Shown: positions 1-9,438 of the stretch, piece by piece
Layout: every line of letters begins with the position of its first letter
How positions within the stretch are numbered: the stretch's first letter is position 1
Assembly: GCF_000473065.1 (NCBI RefSeq)
Contig: NZ_AXAZ01000001.1
Location: forward strand, 186,001-250,000
Direction: 5' to 3'
DNA from: Bradyrhizobium sp. WSM1743
Lineage (GTDB): Bacteria; Pseudomonadota; Alphaproteobacteria; Rhizobiales; Xanthobacteraceae
DNA: 64,000 bases
Translations under genes and position numbers: made by a program
Notes under the pieces: generated by a model
Database searches by the model: none
The model's input: only the letters and a program-made list of their open reading frames with translations
What the model was told of the DNA's origin: nothing

Positions 1-1
1 C

Positions 2-811
2 GCCCACGTCGTCATCATCGCCTGCAATGGCGTCGGCACGCCGCGGCTGCTGCTGAATTCCGCGTCCGGCCGTTTCCCGAATGGCCTTGCCAATTCGTCC
101 GGCCTCGTCGGCAAGAACCTGATGTTCCACCCCTATGCGCAGATCTACGGCTATGTGAAGGAGCCGACGGACAGCAACCGTGCGCCGCCGACCTGCCTGT
201 GGAGCAAGCAGTGGTACGACACGGACCTGTCGCGCGGCTTCGTGCGCGGCTATGGCGTCCAGTTCGTGCGCGGGGCCGGGCCGGTGTTCGAGGCCGTGGT
301 CAGCGAGCAGAAGGGCATCTTGCCGTGGGGCGAGGATCATCACCGCGTCTTCCGCAAGCTCAACGGCCACCGCTTGGGTTTCTCCGCGATCTGCGAGGAC
401 CTGCCGGAGGAGCACAATCGCGTGACGCTCGATCCGGTCCTCAAGGACAGCCACGGCATTCCCGCGCCGAAGGTCGACTACACCATCAGCGAGAACAGCC
501 GGAAGATGATGGAGCATGCGCTGGCGCGCGGCCGGGAGTTTTTGGAAACGGCCGGCGCGAGCGACATCTGCGTCAACTCGCCGATCCCGTGGGGCGGCTG
601 GCATCTGCTCGGCACCGCGCGCATGGGCACCGACCCCGAGCGCTCCGTCGTCAACGAATGGGGCCGCACGCACGACGTGAAGAACCTCTTCATCGTCGAC
701 GGCAGCATCTTCGTCACCTCGGGCGGGGTGAACCCGACCTCCACCATCCAGGCCCTCGCGCTGTACATCGCCGACCAGATGAAGCAGCGTCTCGCCAATT
801 TGTTTGATTGA
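2..811 (+). CDS. GMC-family FAD oxidoreductase, C-terminal part (5' end outside window)
   Basis: C-terminal part of a glucose-methanol-choline (GMC) flavoenzyme. The frame is open from base 2, so the start lies upstream of the window. The first visible residues (IIACNGVGTPRLLLNS) are the conserved GMC stretch in which a product of the FAD domain leads into the substrate domain. The end carries the family signature: GWHLLGTARMG, then NLFIVDGS and GGVNPTSTIQAL. By family knowledge, the His of the first and the Asn of the last correspond to the catalytic His/Asn pair. The next gene resembles gluconate 2-dehydrogenase subunit 3, so this is probably the flavoprotein subunit of a sugar or sugar-acid dehydrogenase. 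The substrate is unknown. Confidence 0.88.
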   Translation, partial: AHVVIIACNGVGTPRLLLNSASGRFPNGLANSSGLVGKNLMFHPYAQIYGYVKEPTDSNRAPPTCLWSKQWYDTDLSRGFVRGYGVQFVRGAGPVFEAVVSEQKGILPWGEDHHRVFRKLNGHRLGFSAICEDLPEEHNRVTLDPVLKDSHGIPAPKVDYTISENSRKMMEHALARGREFLETAGASDICVNSPIPWGGWHLLGTARMGTDPERSVVNEWGRTHDVKNLFIVDGSIFVTSGGVNPTSTIQALALYIADQMKQRLANLFD

Positions 812-848
812 GCATGATGTGGATTCAAGCGAGCGGCGACCTCGGTGC

Positions 849-970
849 ACCTCTCCCGCTTGCGGGAGAGGTCGGCGCGAAGCGCCGGGTGAGGGCTCTC
901 TCCTCTGGGGGAGTCTCTCTGCGGAGACATCCTCTCCCCAACCCTCCCCTGCAAGCGGGGAAGGGAGCAG
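849..970. repeat. Dispersed palindromic repeat, family A (copy 1)
   Basis: Fills the gap between the oxidoreductase and its small partner. Begins with a short palindrome (CTCTCCCGCTTGCGGGAGAG), continues with GGCGCGAAGCGCC, and ends with an inverted counterpart rich in CTCTCCCC/GGGGAAGGG. A second copy with the same order of blocks lies at 28545-28672. It looks like a REP/BIME-type element that could form a stem-loop in RNA; no coding role is apparent. Confidence 0.75.
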
Positions 971-1006
971 ACCTTCATCGCCGCACGAGCGCTAGAAGAG
1001 AACGAC

Positions 1007-1456
1007 ATGTCTGATCAACTGCCCCTCACACCACGCCAGCGTCAGGACTTGAGCACCATCGCGGCGATGATCGTTCCTGCCAGCGACGAGTACAAGGTGC
1101 CCGGCGCCGACGATCCCGAGATCCAGGCCGACATGCTGGCAACGCTCGGCCGCGACACCAAACAGGTGGCGGCGGCGCTGGACCATCTGGCGCGGCTGGC
1201 CGGCATGCCGTTGGCCGACCTCGAGCCGGCCGCGCGCGACGGTGTCGTCCAGCAGTTCCGCATCTCCGGCGGAGTCGCCGCTGCAACACTCGTCCGCGTG
1301 GTCCTGCAATGCTACTACCGCGACGACCGCGTGCTGCGCTCGCTGGGGCTGGAGCTGCGCGCGCCGTTTCCCAAGGGGCACGTGCTCCCGGATGGCGACT
1401 GGTCGCTGCTCGATCCGGTCAAGGCAAGAGGCGGCTCGCTGCGACGCACACCCTAG
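1007..1456 (+). CDS. Gluconate 2-dehydrogenase subunit 3-like protein
   Basis: 149-residue protein resembling the small (subunit 3) partner of GMC-type dehydrogenases. The segment LSTIAAMIVPASDEYKVPGA near residues 15-34 is typical of that family, which supports the flavoprotein during folding, export or electron transfer. No twin-arginine signal is visible, unlike many family members, so export would depend on the partner or not occur. The start is the ATG after GAGAACGAC; no strong ribosome site is seen. It follows the oxidoreductase on the same strand, separated only by a dispersed repeat, so the two are probably one transcription unit. Confidence 0.7.
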   Translation: MSDQLPLTPRQRQDLSTIAAMIVPASDEYKVPGADDPEIQADMLATLGRDTKQVAAALDHLARLAGMPLADLEPAARDGVVQQFRISGGVAAATLVRVVLQCYYRDDRVLRSLGLELRAPFPKGHVLPDGDWSLLDPVKARGGSLRRTP

Positions 1457-1547
1457 CCACCTGGGCAGTCCAGCCTTGCGACCCAGGCGGATCCCTTGCG
1501 CCGGCAGGAACAGACCACCATCTGTGTGAGCCTCAAGGACTCTTGCC

Positions 1548-2567
1548 ATGTTGGATCTCACCTCAGATATCGCCGATGACGCACCGTCATCGCGAGCGAC
1601 GGCGTCTGCCCCGGTCGACGAGCGGGCCCTGCTGGACGCCTATTCCAATGCCGTGATCGACGTGACCGACCGCGTCGGCCCCGCGGTCGTGCGGGTCGAG
1701 ACCGGGCCCAAGGTGCCGAACGGCCGCGAGCGCGGCGGGCTCGGCTCGGGCATCGTGATCTCGCCGGACGGGCTCGTGCTCACCAACAGCCATGTGGTCG
1801 GCTCCTCCAAGGAGATCCGGCTGCGCGACGTCGAGGGTCATGTCGGCGATGCTCAGGTGCTCGGGGTCGATCCCGATACGGACCTTGCGCTGCTGCGCGC
1901 CAATGGCGTGCGCCACTTGCCCTATGCCGCGCTCGGCAACTCCAAGAGCCTGCGGCGCGGTCAGCTCGTGATTGCGATCGGCAATCCGCTCGGCTTCGAA
2001 TCGACCGTGACCGCCGGCGTGGTCTCGGCGCTCGGGCGCTCGATCCGCTCGGTGAGCGGGCGCACCATCGAGGACGTGATCCAGACCGATGCCGCGCTCA
2101 ACCCCGGCAATTCCGGCGGGCCGCTGGTGTCCTCGAATGCCGAGGTGATCGGCATCAACACGGCCATCATCAACGGCGCGCAAGGCATCTGCTTTGCGGT
2201 CGCCAGCAACACCGCGCAATTCGTGCTGTCGGAGATCATCCGCCACGGCTATGTCCGCCGCGCTTATATCGGCGTTGCCGGACAGACCGCACCGATCCCA
2301 CGACGGCACGCGGTGCTGGCCGGCGTCGAGAACAAGATGGGCGCGCTGTTGATGCAGATCGAGCCGGACGGCCCGGCGGCGAAGGCGGGCCTGCTGCCCG
2401 GCGACGTCGTGATCAAGCTCGACGGCGTCGAGATCAACGGCGTCGACGACCTGATCCGCGTGCTCGACCGCGACCGGATCGGCCGGCGGCTCGCCATGGA
2501 CGTGCTGCGTCTCGGCCGCCTGCGCGCGATCGATATCGATCCGATCGAGCGCAAGCCGGCGCGCTAG
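1548..2567 (+). CDS. HtrA/Deg-like trypsin-type serine protease with PDZ domain
   Basis: 339-residue S1C-family protease. The catalytic triad is visible as His82 (NSHVV), Asp112 (DTDLALL) and Ser189 (GNSGGP). A PDZ domain follows from about residue 250 to 330 (DGPAAKAGLLPGDVVIKLDG). No signal peptide or membrane segment is evident at the N terminus, so this is either a cytoplasmic Deg-like protein or one whose targeting is not recognisable. Family members degrade or refold damaged proteins. It stands alone, with weak ribosome-site sequence AAGGA before the ATG. The specific substrate cannot be read from the sequence. Confidence 0.88.
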   Translation: MLDLTSDIADDAPSSRATASAPVDERALLDAYSNAVIDVTDRVGPAVVRVETGPKVPNGRERGGLGSGIVISPDGLVLTNSHVVGSSKEIRLRDVEGHVGDAQVLGVDPDTDLALLRANGVRHLPYAALGNSKSLRRGQLVIAIGNPLGFESTVTAGVVSALGRSIRSVSGRTIEDVIQTDAALNPGNSGGPLVSSNAEVIGINTAIINGAQGICFAVASNTAQFVLSEIIRHGYVRRAYIGVAGQTAPIPRRHAVLAGVENKMGALLMQIEPDGPAAKAGLLPGDVVIKLDGVEINGVDDLIRVLDRDRIGRRLAMDVLRLGRLRAIDIDPIERKPAR

Positions 2568-2582
2568 GGCGGAGTAGGCGCC

Positions 2583-2775
2583 GTCTCGTCATCCCACCGC
2601 TGTCATGCCCGCGCAGGCGGGCATCCAGTACGCCGCGGCCTATCGTTGAGCCACAACCGTCTCGGCGTACTCGGCGGCCGGTCCCGGCTCCGCCAAGGCT
2701 ACGCCGGACCACAAGGGTGCTCGGCCGCCGAAGCTTTAGCGAAGGCGGCAAGCCGGGCGATGACAGCGACTGTGT
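2583..2775. repeat. Mosaic of dispersed repeats (family E-like)
   Basis: Contains CATGCCCGCGCAGGCGGGCAT followed by CCAGTACGCCGCGG, later GCCGGGCGATGACAG. These blocks resemble the repeat at 47420-47525, where similar parts face each other. Between them lies GTACTCGGCGGC-type sequence and a stretch that could form stems. No gene is supported here although short open frames run through it. Confidence 0.55.
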
Positions 2776-2798
2776 GGCGAGCACGTCCGACAATCTCG

Positions 2799-2876
2799 TC
2801 ATTGCGAGCGAAGCGAAGCAATCCAGGCTGTCTCCGCGGAGGGATTCTGGATTGCGTCGCTACGCTCGCAATGACG
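2799..2876. repeat. Dispersed palindromic repeat, family C (copy 1)
   Basis: Starts TCATTGCGAGCGAAGCGAAG and ends with the inverse TACGCTCGCAATGACG, with AATCCAG and CTGGATT inside, so the whole 78 bases can fold into one long imperfect hairpin. A close copy lies at 62786-62870. This is a common type of intergenic repeat in Bradyrhizobium and relatives. Confidence 0.8.
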
Positions 2877-2902
2877 CGTGGAGAGAGCGCGTGCTCGCTC
2901 CG

Positions 2903-5900
2903 CTACTCCGCCGCAGCCGCAAAGCGGCTGTTCTCCAGCTCCGCCTCCAGCCGCGCCGTCTCGGCCGCCGCCAGCTTGATATTGGCTTCCTTGACATGGC
3001 CGAAGCCGCGGATCGTCTCGGGGACGCGGGCGAGCCTTGCCAGGAGCGGGATCTGCGCCGCTTGCAGCCCGAGGATCCGCTGATCGATCATCGCCACATA
3101 ATCCTCGATCAGCTTCCGCTCGGTGCGACGCTCCTCGGTGCGGCCGAACGGGTCGAACGCGCCGCCGCGCAGGAACTTGAGCTTCGCCAGCACGCGGAAG
3201 GCGTGGATCATCCAGCCGCCGAACTCCTGCTTCTGGAGCCGGCCCGTCGCCTTGTCACGCCTGGCGAAGATCGGCGGTGCCAAATGGTACTTCAGCGTGA
3301 GGTCGCCGTCGAACTTTTCGGACACCTTCTTGGCAAAGCTGCCATCGGTGTAGAGCCGTGCAACCTCGTACTCGTCCTTGTAGGCCATCAGCTTGAACAG
3401 GTTCTTGGCGACAGCCTCGGCCAGCTCCGTCGATGCAGGTGAAACGGCGCTCTCCGCTTTCCGCACCTTGGCGATCGCCGCGCGATAGCGGTCGGCATAG
3501 GCCTTGTCCTGGTAGCCGGTCAAAAACTCCGCGCGGGTCGCAATGATGTCGTCGAGCGATTTCGCCGGCGCGGATGCGCGGTTCTTGAACTGGAGCACGC
3601 TGCGCACCCGCGACATGTCGTGGGCGGCGAGGCGTCCCCAGGTGAAGGCGAGCTTGTTCATCTCGATCGCGGCGCCGTTGATCTCGATCGCGCGCAGGAG
3701 TGCCTCCAGCGACAGCGGGATTGCGCCCTTCTGGAAGGCGAAGCCGAGCATGAACGGATTGGTCGCGATGCTGTCGCCCATCAATGCGGCAGCAATGCCC
3801 GTTGCGTCGATGATGTCGAGGTTCTTGTCGCCGACGGCGTCGCGCAGCACGGTCTGCATCGTGCCCATCTCGAAATCGAGATCGGGGTTTTGCACGAAGC
3901 TCGCGGTCGGCTGCAAATCGGCGTTGATATAGGCCTTCGTCACGCCGCGCTCGGCGCGGCTGAGCGCAGTGGGACCTGCCGAGACGATCATGTCGCAGCC
4001 GAGGATGACATCGGCGCCGCCGGTGGTGATGCGGACCGCGGAAATGTCTTCCGGCTTCGGTGCGATGCGCACATGGCTCATCACTGCACCGTTCTTCTGC
4101 GACAGGCCGGTGAAGTCGAGCGCCGAGCAGCCGCGGCCATCGACATGGGCGGCCATGCCGAGCAGTGCGCCGATGGTGATGACGCCGGTGCCGCCGATGC
4201 CGGTGACGAGGATGTTGTAGGGGCCGTCCAGCTCACGCGCGGGCGGTAGCGGCAAATCGGCGAACAGCTGGCCGGAGTCCACCGCCGAGGTCTTCATCCG
4301 CTTCAGCGAACCGCCATGGACGGTGACGAAGCTCGGGCAAAAACCCTCGACGCAGGAAAAGTCCTTGTTGCAGTTCGACTGGTCGATCTGGCGCTTGCGG
4401 CCGAACTCGGTCTCCAGCGGCTGCACCGAGACGCAGTTGGAGGCCTGCGAGCAATCGCCGCAGCCTTCGCAGACGAGCTCGTTGATAAAGGCGCGCTTGG
4501 CGGGATCGGGATAGAGCCCGCGCTTGCGGCGGCGGCGCTTCTCGGCGGCGCAGGTCTGGTCGTAGATGATGACGGTGAGACCCTTGATGTCACGCAGCTC
4601 GCGCTGCACGGCATCGAGCTCGCGGCGGTTATGGATGGTCGCGCCTTGCGGGAAGTAATTGCCTTGCGGATACTTGCCCGGATCGTCCGAGACGATCGCA
4701 AGCCGCTTGACGCCCTCGGCCCAGACCTGGTGCGCGATCTGCGCGACGTTGAAGGCGCCTTCGGCCGGCTGGCCGCCGGTCATCGCCACGGCGTCGTTGT
4801 AGAGTATCTTGTAGGTGATGTTGATGCCGGCGGCGGAGGCGGCGCGAAGGGCGAGCAGCCCGGAATGGGTGTAGGTGCCGTCGCCGAGATTCTGAAAAAT
4901 GTGCTTTTCGCTGGTGAAGGGCGATTGGCCGATCCAGTTCACGCCTTCGGCACCCATATGCGAGATCAGGTCGGTGCGGCGGGTCGGCATGCTCAGCGCC
5001 ATGCCGTGGCAGCCGATGCCCGCCATGGCGCGGCTGCCCTCGGGTACGCGCGTTGAGGTGTTGTGCGGGCAACCCGAGCAGAAGAACGGCGTGCGCGCCA
5101 GCTTGACCGGGGCGCTCGCGGTGACGGGATTGTCGAACGCCTCGAGCCGGGCGAGGCGCTGCTCCAGCATCGGACTGTGATGTCCGAGCTTGCGCAAGCG
5201 CGCCACCAGTGCGGACGCGACGATGGTCGGCGTCAGCTCGCCCTCGCTCGGCAAGAGCGGTGCACCGCGCTCGTCGCGCTTGCCGGTGACGGTCGGCCGC
5301 TTCGATGCGTCGATATTGTAGAGGATGCGCATCAGCTGGTCTTCGATGAAGCCGCGCTTCTCCTCGACCACCAGCACGTCCTGAAGACCTTCGGCGAAAC
5401 GCTTCGCGCCGCTCTCCTCCAGCGGCCAGGTCATCGCAACCTTGTAGATGCGAAGGCCGAGATCCTGCGCATCCTTATCAGTAATGCCCAGGTCGGCGAG
5501 CGCCTGGCGCAGATCGAGATAGGCCTTGCCGGTCGCGACGATGCCGAGCCGCGCCGGCTTGGAATCGAGCACGATGCGGTCGAGCTGGTTGGCGCGGGCG
5601 AAGGCCTGCACGGCGGCCATCTTCGGGCCGAACAGGCGCTTCTCGGCCTCCAGCGGCGGATCGGGCCAGCGGATGTTGAGGCCGCCGGCCGGCATCTCGA
5701 AATCCTCGGGGAGCACGATCTTGACGCGTTCGGGATCGCTGTAGATGGAGGCCGAGCTCTCGACGGTCTCGCTGATCGCCTTGAAGCCGACCCAGCAACC
5801 GGAGAAGCGCGACAGCGCGAAGCCGTAGAGGCCGAGGTCGAGATAATCCTGCAGGGTCGCGGGATTGATCACGGGAATCAGCGCCGCTGCGAATACCTGC

Positions 5901-6380
5901 TCGCTCTGATGTGCCAGGGTCGAGGACCTGGCAGCCATGGTCGTCGCCGGCGAGCGCCAGCACGCCGCCGTTGAGCGAGGTGCCGGCCGCATTCGCGTGC
6001 TTGAGCGCATCGACCGAGCGGTCGACGCCGGGACCCTTGCCGTACCAGATGCCGAACACGCCATCGACCTTGGCGCCGGGAAACAGGCCGACCTGCTGGC
6101 TGCCCCAGACCGCGGTCGCGGCCAAGTCTTCGTTGAGTCCCGGAACGAAGGCGATGTCGTGCTGCTGCAGGTGCGACTTCGCGCGCCACAGCGCGTGATC
6201 GTACATGCCGAGCGGGGAACCGCGATAGCCTGAGATGAAACCGCCGGTGCTGAGCCCCTGGAGCCGGTCGCGTTCGCGCTGCAGCATGGGCAAGCGGACC
6301 AGCGCCTGCGTGCCGGACAGGAAGATTCGCTTCGATTCGAGCCGGTATTTGTCGTCCAGCTCGACCTGCAACAGCGCCAT
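2903..6380 (-). pseudogene. Indolepyruvate ferredoxin oxidoreductase, single chain, broken by one frameshift
   Basis: Single-chain indolepyruvate:ferredoxin oxidoreductase, which would convert arylpyruvates from aromatic amino acid breakdown to acyl-CoA, passing electrons to ferredoxin. Uninterrupted length would be about 1158 residues. The N-terminal part starts MALLQVELDDKYRLESKR at 6380, behind GAGGA, and reads to LALAGDDHGCQ. The continuation, SSTLAHQSEQ, is in another frame, so one extra G near 5927 breaks the gene. The second part holds the thiamin-diphosphate region, cysteine-rich segment CEGCGDCSQASNC with further Cys to CVEGFCPSF, and the GTGVITIG gamma-type domain. Joining the two frames restores a family-like sequence, so sequencing error is as likely as real inactivation. 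Confidence 0.85.
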
Positions 6381-6467
6381 TTCGGAAGTCCTCATGTCTC
6401 GTTCGGCGTGGGGTTTGCGCTGCGGGAAGGATTGCGGCTGCGCGACGCGATTGTGACAGTCAAAAGC

Positions 6468-6743
6468 ATGGCTCAGCGAAGTCAATATCGCTGGCCGCAT
6501 CCGTGGCGGTCCTGTTAGTCATGGCTGCCTGTGGAGCCATGACTGCAAACGCGTTCGAGACCGAGATCACGGAGACCGCCGAGGCGCAGATGGTTCGAGA
6601 GCGGCTGCCTGTCGGCGCATTACCACAGCATCTTGCTCGACAAGACGAACGCGGTGGTAACGACGATGCTCCTGAACATGGCGACGCTGAAGGACTCTTG
6701 TACGCCGTACGAGGACGAATATCGGCGGCTGTATGGGGCGTAA
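6468..6743 (+). pseudogene. Remnant of a small exported protein, frameshifted
   Basis: Two frames together read like one small secreted protein. The first gives a hydrophobic leader (SVAVLLVMAACGAMTANA) and then FETEITETAEAQ. The second, from about 6591, gives WFESGCLSAHYHSILLDK and ends DEYRRLYGA with stop TAA at 6741-6743. A single extra base near 6590 would separate them. No in-frame ATG with a ribosome site is found upstream, so the true start is unknown. Divergent from the broken oxidoreductase. Family not recognised; call rests on the protein-like composition of both pieces. Confidence 0.35.
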
Positions 6744-6765
6744 CGAGCGACGAGGCTTCACCCTC

Positions 6766-6912
6766 TCCCCTTGTGGGAGAGGGTGGCTCGCCGCGATAGC
6801 GGCGAGACGGGTGAGGGGTCTCTCTCCGCGAGCGACGCTTACGATTGGTGCGCGTGGATAGAGACCCCTCATCCGGCGCTACGCGCCACCTTCTCCCACA
6901 AGGGGAGAAAGT
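6766..6912. repeat. Dispersed palindromic repeat, family B (copy 1)
   Basis: Opens with CCTCTCCCCTTGTGGGAGAG and closes with the inverse CTTCTCCCACAAGGGGAGAA, with GGTGAGGGGTCTC and GAGACCCCTCATCC as inner arms. The complete element can form a long cruciform or RNA hairpin. A full copy lies at 58250-58382 and a half copy at 23846-23868, so copies flank both ends of the accessory island. Confidence 0.8.
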
Positions 6913-7024
6913 TGACCACATTGAACGGCATGCTACCTTTCGGACCGAACGCAAATCATTGTAACGTTTGAAGTATCCCTCACTGAGCCATCGCCAGACC
7001 TCATTAGGCGGCAGCACCAGTTTA

Positions 7025-7043
7025 GGGACACTTTGGCGGACAC
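7025..7043. other. Candidate left attachment sequence of the island
   Basis: GGGACACTTTGGCGGACAC lies 16 bases before the integrase gene. A near match, GGGACACTATACGGACAC, lies at 23781-23798 at the other end of the accessory region. The two share both outer blocks but differ in the 3-4 middle bases. The match is short, so this is a suggestion only. Confidence 0.3.
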
Positions 7044-7058
7044 CGAGGGGCAGGATCA

Positions 7059-8276
7059 ATGGCGCGCAGCGTCTATTCCAATCACCTGAAAAACCGAACC
7101 AACCGCCTCAAGCTGCCGATCAAAAAGAAGCCGTACAAGCTGCTGATCGCGCCCGGCATCTTCCTTTGCTATCGCAGGAATGCCGGTCCCGGCACCTGGA
7201 GCGTCGAAGCGGGTTGGTTGAAGCGCTTCGCTGTTGCTGACGACTTCGAGGCTGCCAACAACAACACCGTAATGTCCTTCTGGGAGGCACAGAAGCGCGC
7301 GCTGGCGCTGGCTCGCGGCAGCGAAGCTGACAGTAATAAGCCGGTCACGGTTGATGAAGCGCTCACCGCCTACGAGACGGACCTCGCGGTGCGCGGTGGC
7401 GCGAAATATAACGCGACTTCGGTGCGCAACCATCTGACTCCGGCCCTGCTGTCGAAGGTGGTGATGCTGTTGACTGACATTGAATTGGCAAACTGGCGCA
7501 ACGGACTGGTGGCAGAAGGGCTCAAGCTGTCGAGCGCCAATCGCATCGGCAAGTCGTTCAAGGCCGCACTGAACCTCGCCGCGAAGCGCGACAAGAGGAT
7601 CACGAACGTCGCCGCATGGCGGAACGCCCTGAAGCCGCTGAAGACGAAGGGCGGCAGCGCGCCGCCGCGCGACAACTACTATCTGCCGGACGCTGACATC
7701 CTCGCCATCGTAAAGGAATGCTACGTCGAGGATTCCGACTTCGGTGCGCTGATCGATGTCCTGGCTGTGACTGGGACGCGGGAGAGCCAAGCTCTGAAGC
7801 TGTGGGCGCACGACCTGCGCGACCATGATTCGGAAGACCTGCACGCCATGCTGTGGTGCTCGAACAAGGGCAAGGACCGCGATCCCGAACAGCGCCCGGT
7901 GTCGATCACGCCGAAGCTGGCGGCGATGTTGCGCAAGCGTGCGACGACGCGAGGCGGCAAGCGCCCGCTGTTCGATCGTATCTGGAATATGTCGGCGCGC
8001 TTCCGTGCTGTGCTCGAACGACTTGATCTCGATCTGTCACTGACGCCGTATACCATGAGGCATAGCAGCATCATCCGGCAAATCCGCAGCAACACCCCGC
8101 TGCGGTTGATCGCCTACAGCCATGACACCAGCGTCGTCGAGATCGAGCGCACTTATGCCCGCTATCTCGGCAATGCGTCGCGCGACCTGACCAAGAAAGG
8201 TCTGCTTATCGATGCGGAGCCTGATGTGCGACAGGATAGGCCGCACACGGACAACGTGATCCCGCTGGCGCGATGA
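7059..8276 (+). CDS. Tyrosine-family site-specific integrase
   Basis: 405-residue tyrosine recombinase of phage/genomic-island type, which would integrate and excise the element. Catalytic features in order: the first Arg in VTGTRESQALKLW (about residue 235), the HxxR-type segment TMRHSSIIRQI, a later His in YSHDTS, and the nucleophile Tyr in RTYARYLG near residue 370. An N-terminal arm and SAM-like core-binding region (DEALTAYETDL) precede these. Start is the ATG after GGCAGGATCA. It stands at the left edge of a region with lower GC and mobile-element genes, with no tRNA gene beside it. Appears intact. Confidence 0.93.
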   Translation: MARSVYSNHLKNRTNRLKLPIKKKPYKLLIAPGIFLCYRRNAGPGTWSVEAGWLKRFAVADDFEAANNNTVMSFWEAQKRALALARGSEADSNKPVTVDEALTAYETDLAVRGGAKYNATSVRNHLTPALLSKVVMLLTDIELANWRNGLVAEGLKLSSANRIGKSFKAALNLAAKRDKRITNVAAWRNALKPLKTKGGSAPPRDNYYLPDADILAIVKECYVEDSDFGALIDVLAVTGTRESQALKLWAHDLRDHDSEDLHAMLWCSNKGKDRDPEQRPVSITPKLAAMLRKRATTRGGKRPLFDRIWNMSARFRAVLERLDLDLSLTPYTMRHSSIIRQIRSNTPLRLIAYSHDTSVVEIERTYARYLGNASRDLTKKGLLIDAEPDVRQDRPHTDNVIPLAR

Positions 8277-8399
8277 TGCCCCCCGTTTCCCCGTAGTTCT
8301 CAGTGTTCAAAAGTCAAATAGCGGTTGATAACCATCTCCCCAAATCACCCCATGTTACTCTAAGCCCCTCAGCGTCATTCGTTGAGGGATTTTTGTTCA

Positions 8400-8630
8400 A
8401 TGGCAAACAAGACCAAGGCTGAAGACGCCGAAGCCACCGCCGACATTGCGCGCATGGGTTTTTCCATCGCAGAGTTCCGCGCTTCGTATGGCTTCTCGGA
8501 GGGCTTCTATCGCAAACTGCGCAAGGAGGGGAAAGGCCCGCGCGAGATGCGCCTGGGTCGTCGGGTGATCATCTCTGCGACGGCGATCGCCGAATGGGAG
8601 CGGGAGCGGGAGCGCGAGGCGGCGATGTAG
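8400..8630 (+). CDS. Helix-turn-helix DNA-binding protein, excisionase-like
   Basis: 76-residue basic protein. ATG at 8400 is preceded by GAGGGAT about ten bases upstream, which favours it over the upstream in-frame ATG. The core FSIAEFRASYGFSEGFYRKL followed by RLGRRVIISATAIAEWERE reads as a winged helix-turn-helix of the AlpA/excisionase class, with the usual GRR wing and a C-terminal helix. Such proteins next to integrases control excision or early transcription. Three palindromic repeats 200 bases downstream could be its operator. Function inferred from fold and position. Confidence 0.65.
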   Translation: MANKTKAEDAEATADIARMGFSIAEFRASYGFSEGFYRKLRKEGKGPREMRLGRRVIISATAIAEWEREREREAAM

Positions 8631-8826
8631 TTCTTTGGCGTAAAACTCGTTCCGTGACAGTCAGCATACGCGTTGCCTTTGAGCGGCAAGGGAAGAGACC
8701 GGCCCGAACGAAACAAAGCGCCAAATCGACCTCTCTAACCCAGGGCAAAAAATTTTTTCGGAAATGTTTATCTTACAAGAGAATACACCCGGGAGTTGTT
8801 GACGATTGATTAGCCTGAAGTTTTTC

Positions 8827-8880
8827 TGCCCACCATGGGCACTATTGGCCACCATGGCCAAAAGTGCCCACCATGGGCAC
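8827..8880. repeat. Three tandem 19-bp palindromic repeats (operator or iteron array)
   Basis: Three hyphenated palindromes repeat with an exact 19-base period: TGCCCACCATGGGCA at 8827-8841, TTGGCCACCATGGCCAA at 8845-8861, and GTGCCCACCATGGGCAC at 8864-8880. All share the centre CCACCATGG. The spacing is close to two helical turns, so proteins bound to each would sit on one face of the DNA. Placed between the excisionase-like gene and the helicase module, they could be repressor operators or replication iterons. Confidence 0.7.
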
Positions 8881-9066
8881 TAATGCACGAAGCTCGCGCG
8901 GTGTAGGCGTCTTGACCACTTCGGTGTGCAAGCTATTTTCCTAAGCGGCTTTCGAAAGAGCGAACGCCGAATAGCAGTCAAACGATCGTCCTCTACAGCA
9001 CGCCGACAGCAAACTCGCTGCTTCGGTGGCGGAGAACTGCGCCCACAAGCAGGATGCAAAGACAGA

Positions 9067-9438
9067 ATGGCACCGCAAAGAGATGACACTGAAGGCCCAG
9101 CAAGCGATCGCCTTGGTCGAGCCATGATTGATCGGCTTCGCGCGTCGAAACACGAAACTGAAGCAGCGGACGCGACGCGCGGAGCACAGGCCGGGCGGTT
9201 ATGGGCCGAACGCGATGCTGAATACGAATGGCTAAAACGATTGGCGGATGAAAGCTGTGTTCGTTCGCAGCCCTTTGAAACTCTCCGGGCGGCGATCGAC
9301 CCCTACGAACAGATTGATCCGGGTGAAGTCCACGAGATTTGCTTCGGCGAAGAGAACGACACCTCGAACGAATATATCGCCGGTTTCATCGACGGCGCGG
9401 TTAAGGCATTTGCGGAGGTCCGGCATGAGATCGACTGA
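9067..9438 (+). CDS. Hypothetical protein, element-borne
   Basis: 123-residue acidic protein with no family I recognise. The C-terminal half reads like a folded domain: ESCVRSQPFETLRAAIDPYE, then EYIAGFIDGAVKAFAEVRHE. ATG at 9067 is chosen because the longer upstream open frame has unlikely composition; ATG 9124 (MIDRLRASK) is an alternative. No clear ribosome site. It overlaps the next gene by 14 bases, suggesting translational coupling with an AlpA-like regulator. Confidence 0.5.
   Translation: MAPQRDDTEGPASDRLGRAMIDRLRASKHETEAADATRGAQAGRLWAERDAEYEWLKRLADESCVRSQPFETLRAAIDPYEQIDPGEVHEICFGEENDTSNEYIAGFIDGAVKAFAEVRHEID

Noticed and set aside
6940..7058. tRNA gene as the integration target
   Set aside because: No cloverleaf or TTCGAATC-like T-arm was found at either end of the island.
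8827..8880. Possible CRISPR array
   Set aside because: The three units are contiguous palindromes with a 19-base period and no unique spacers.
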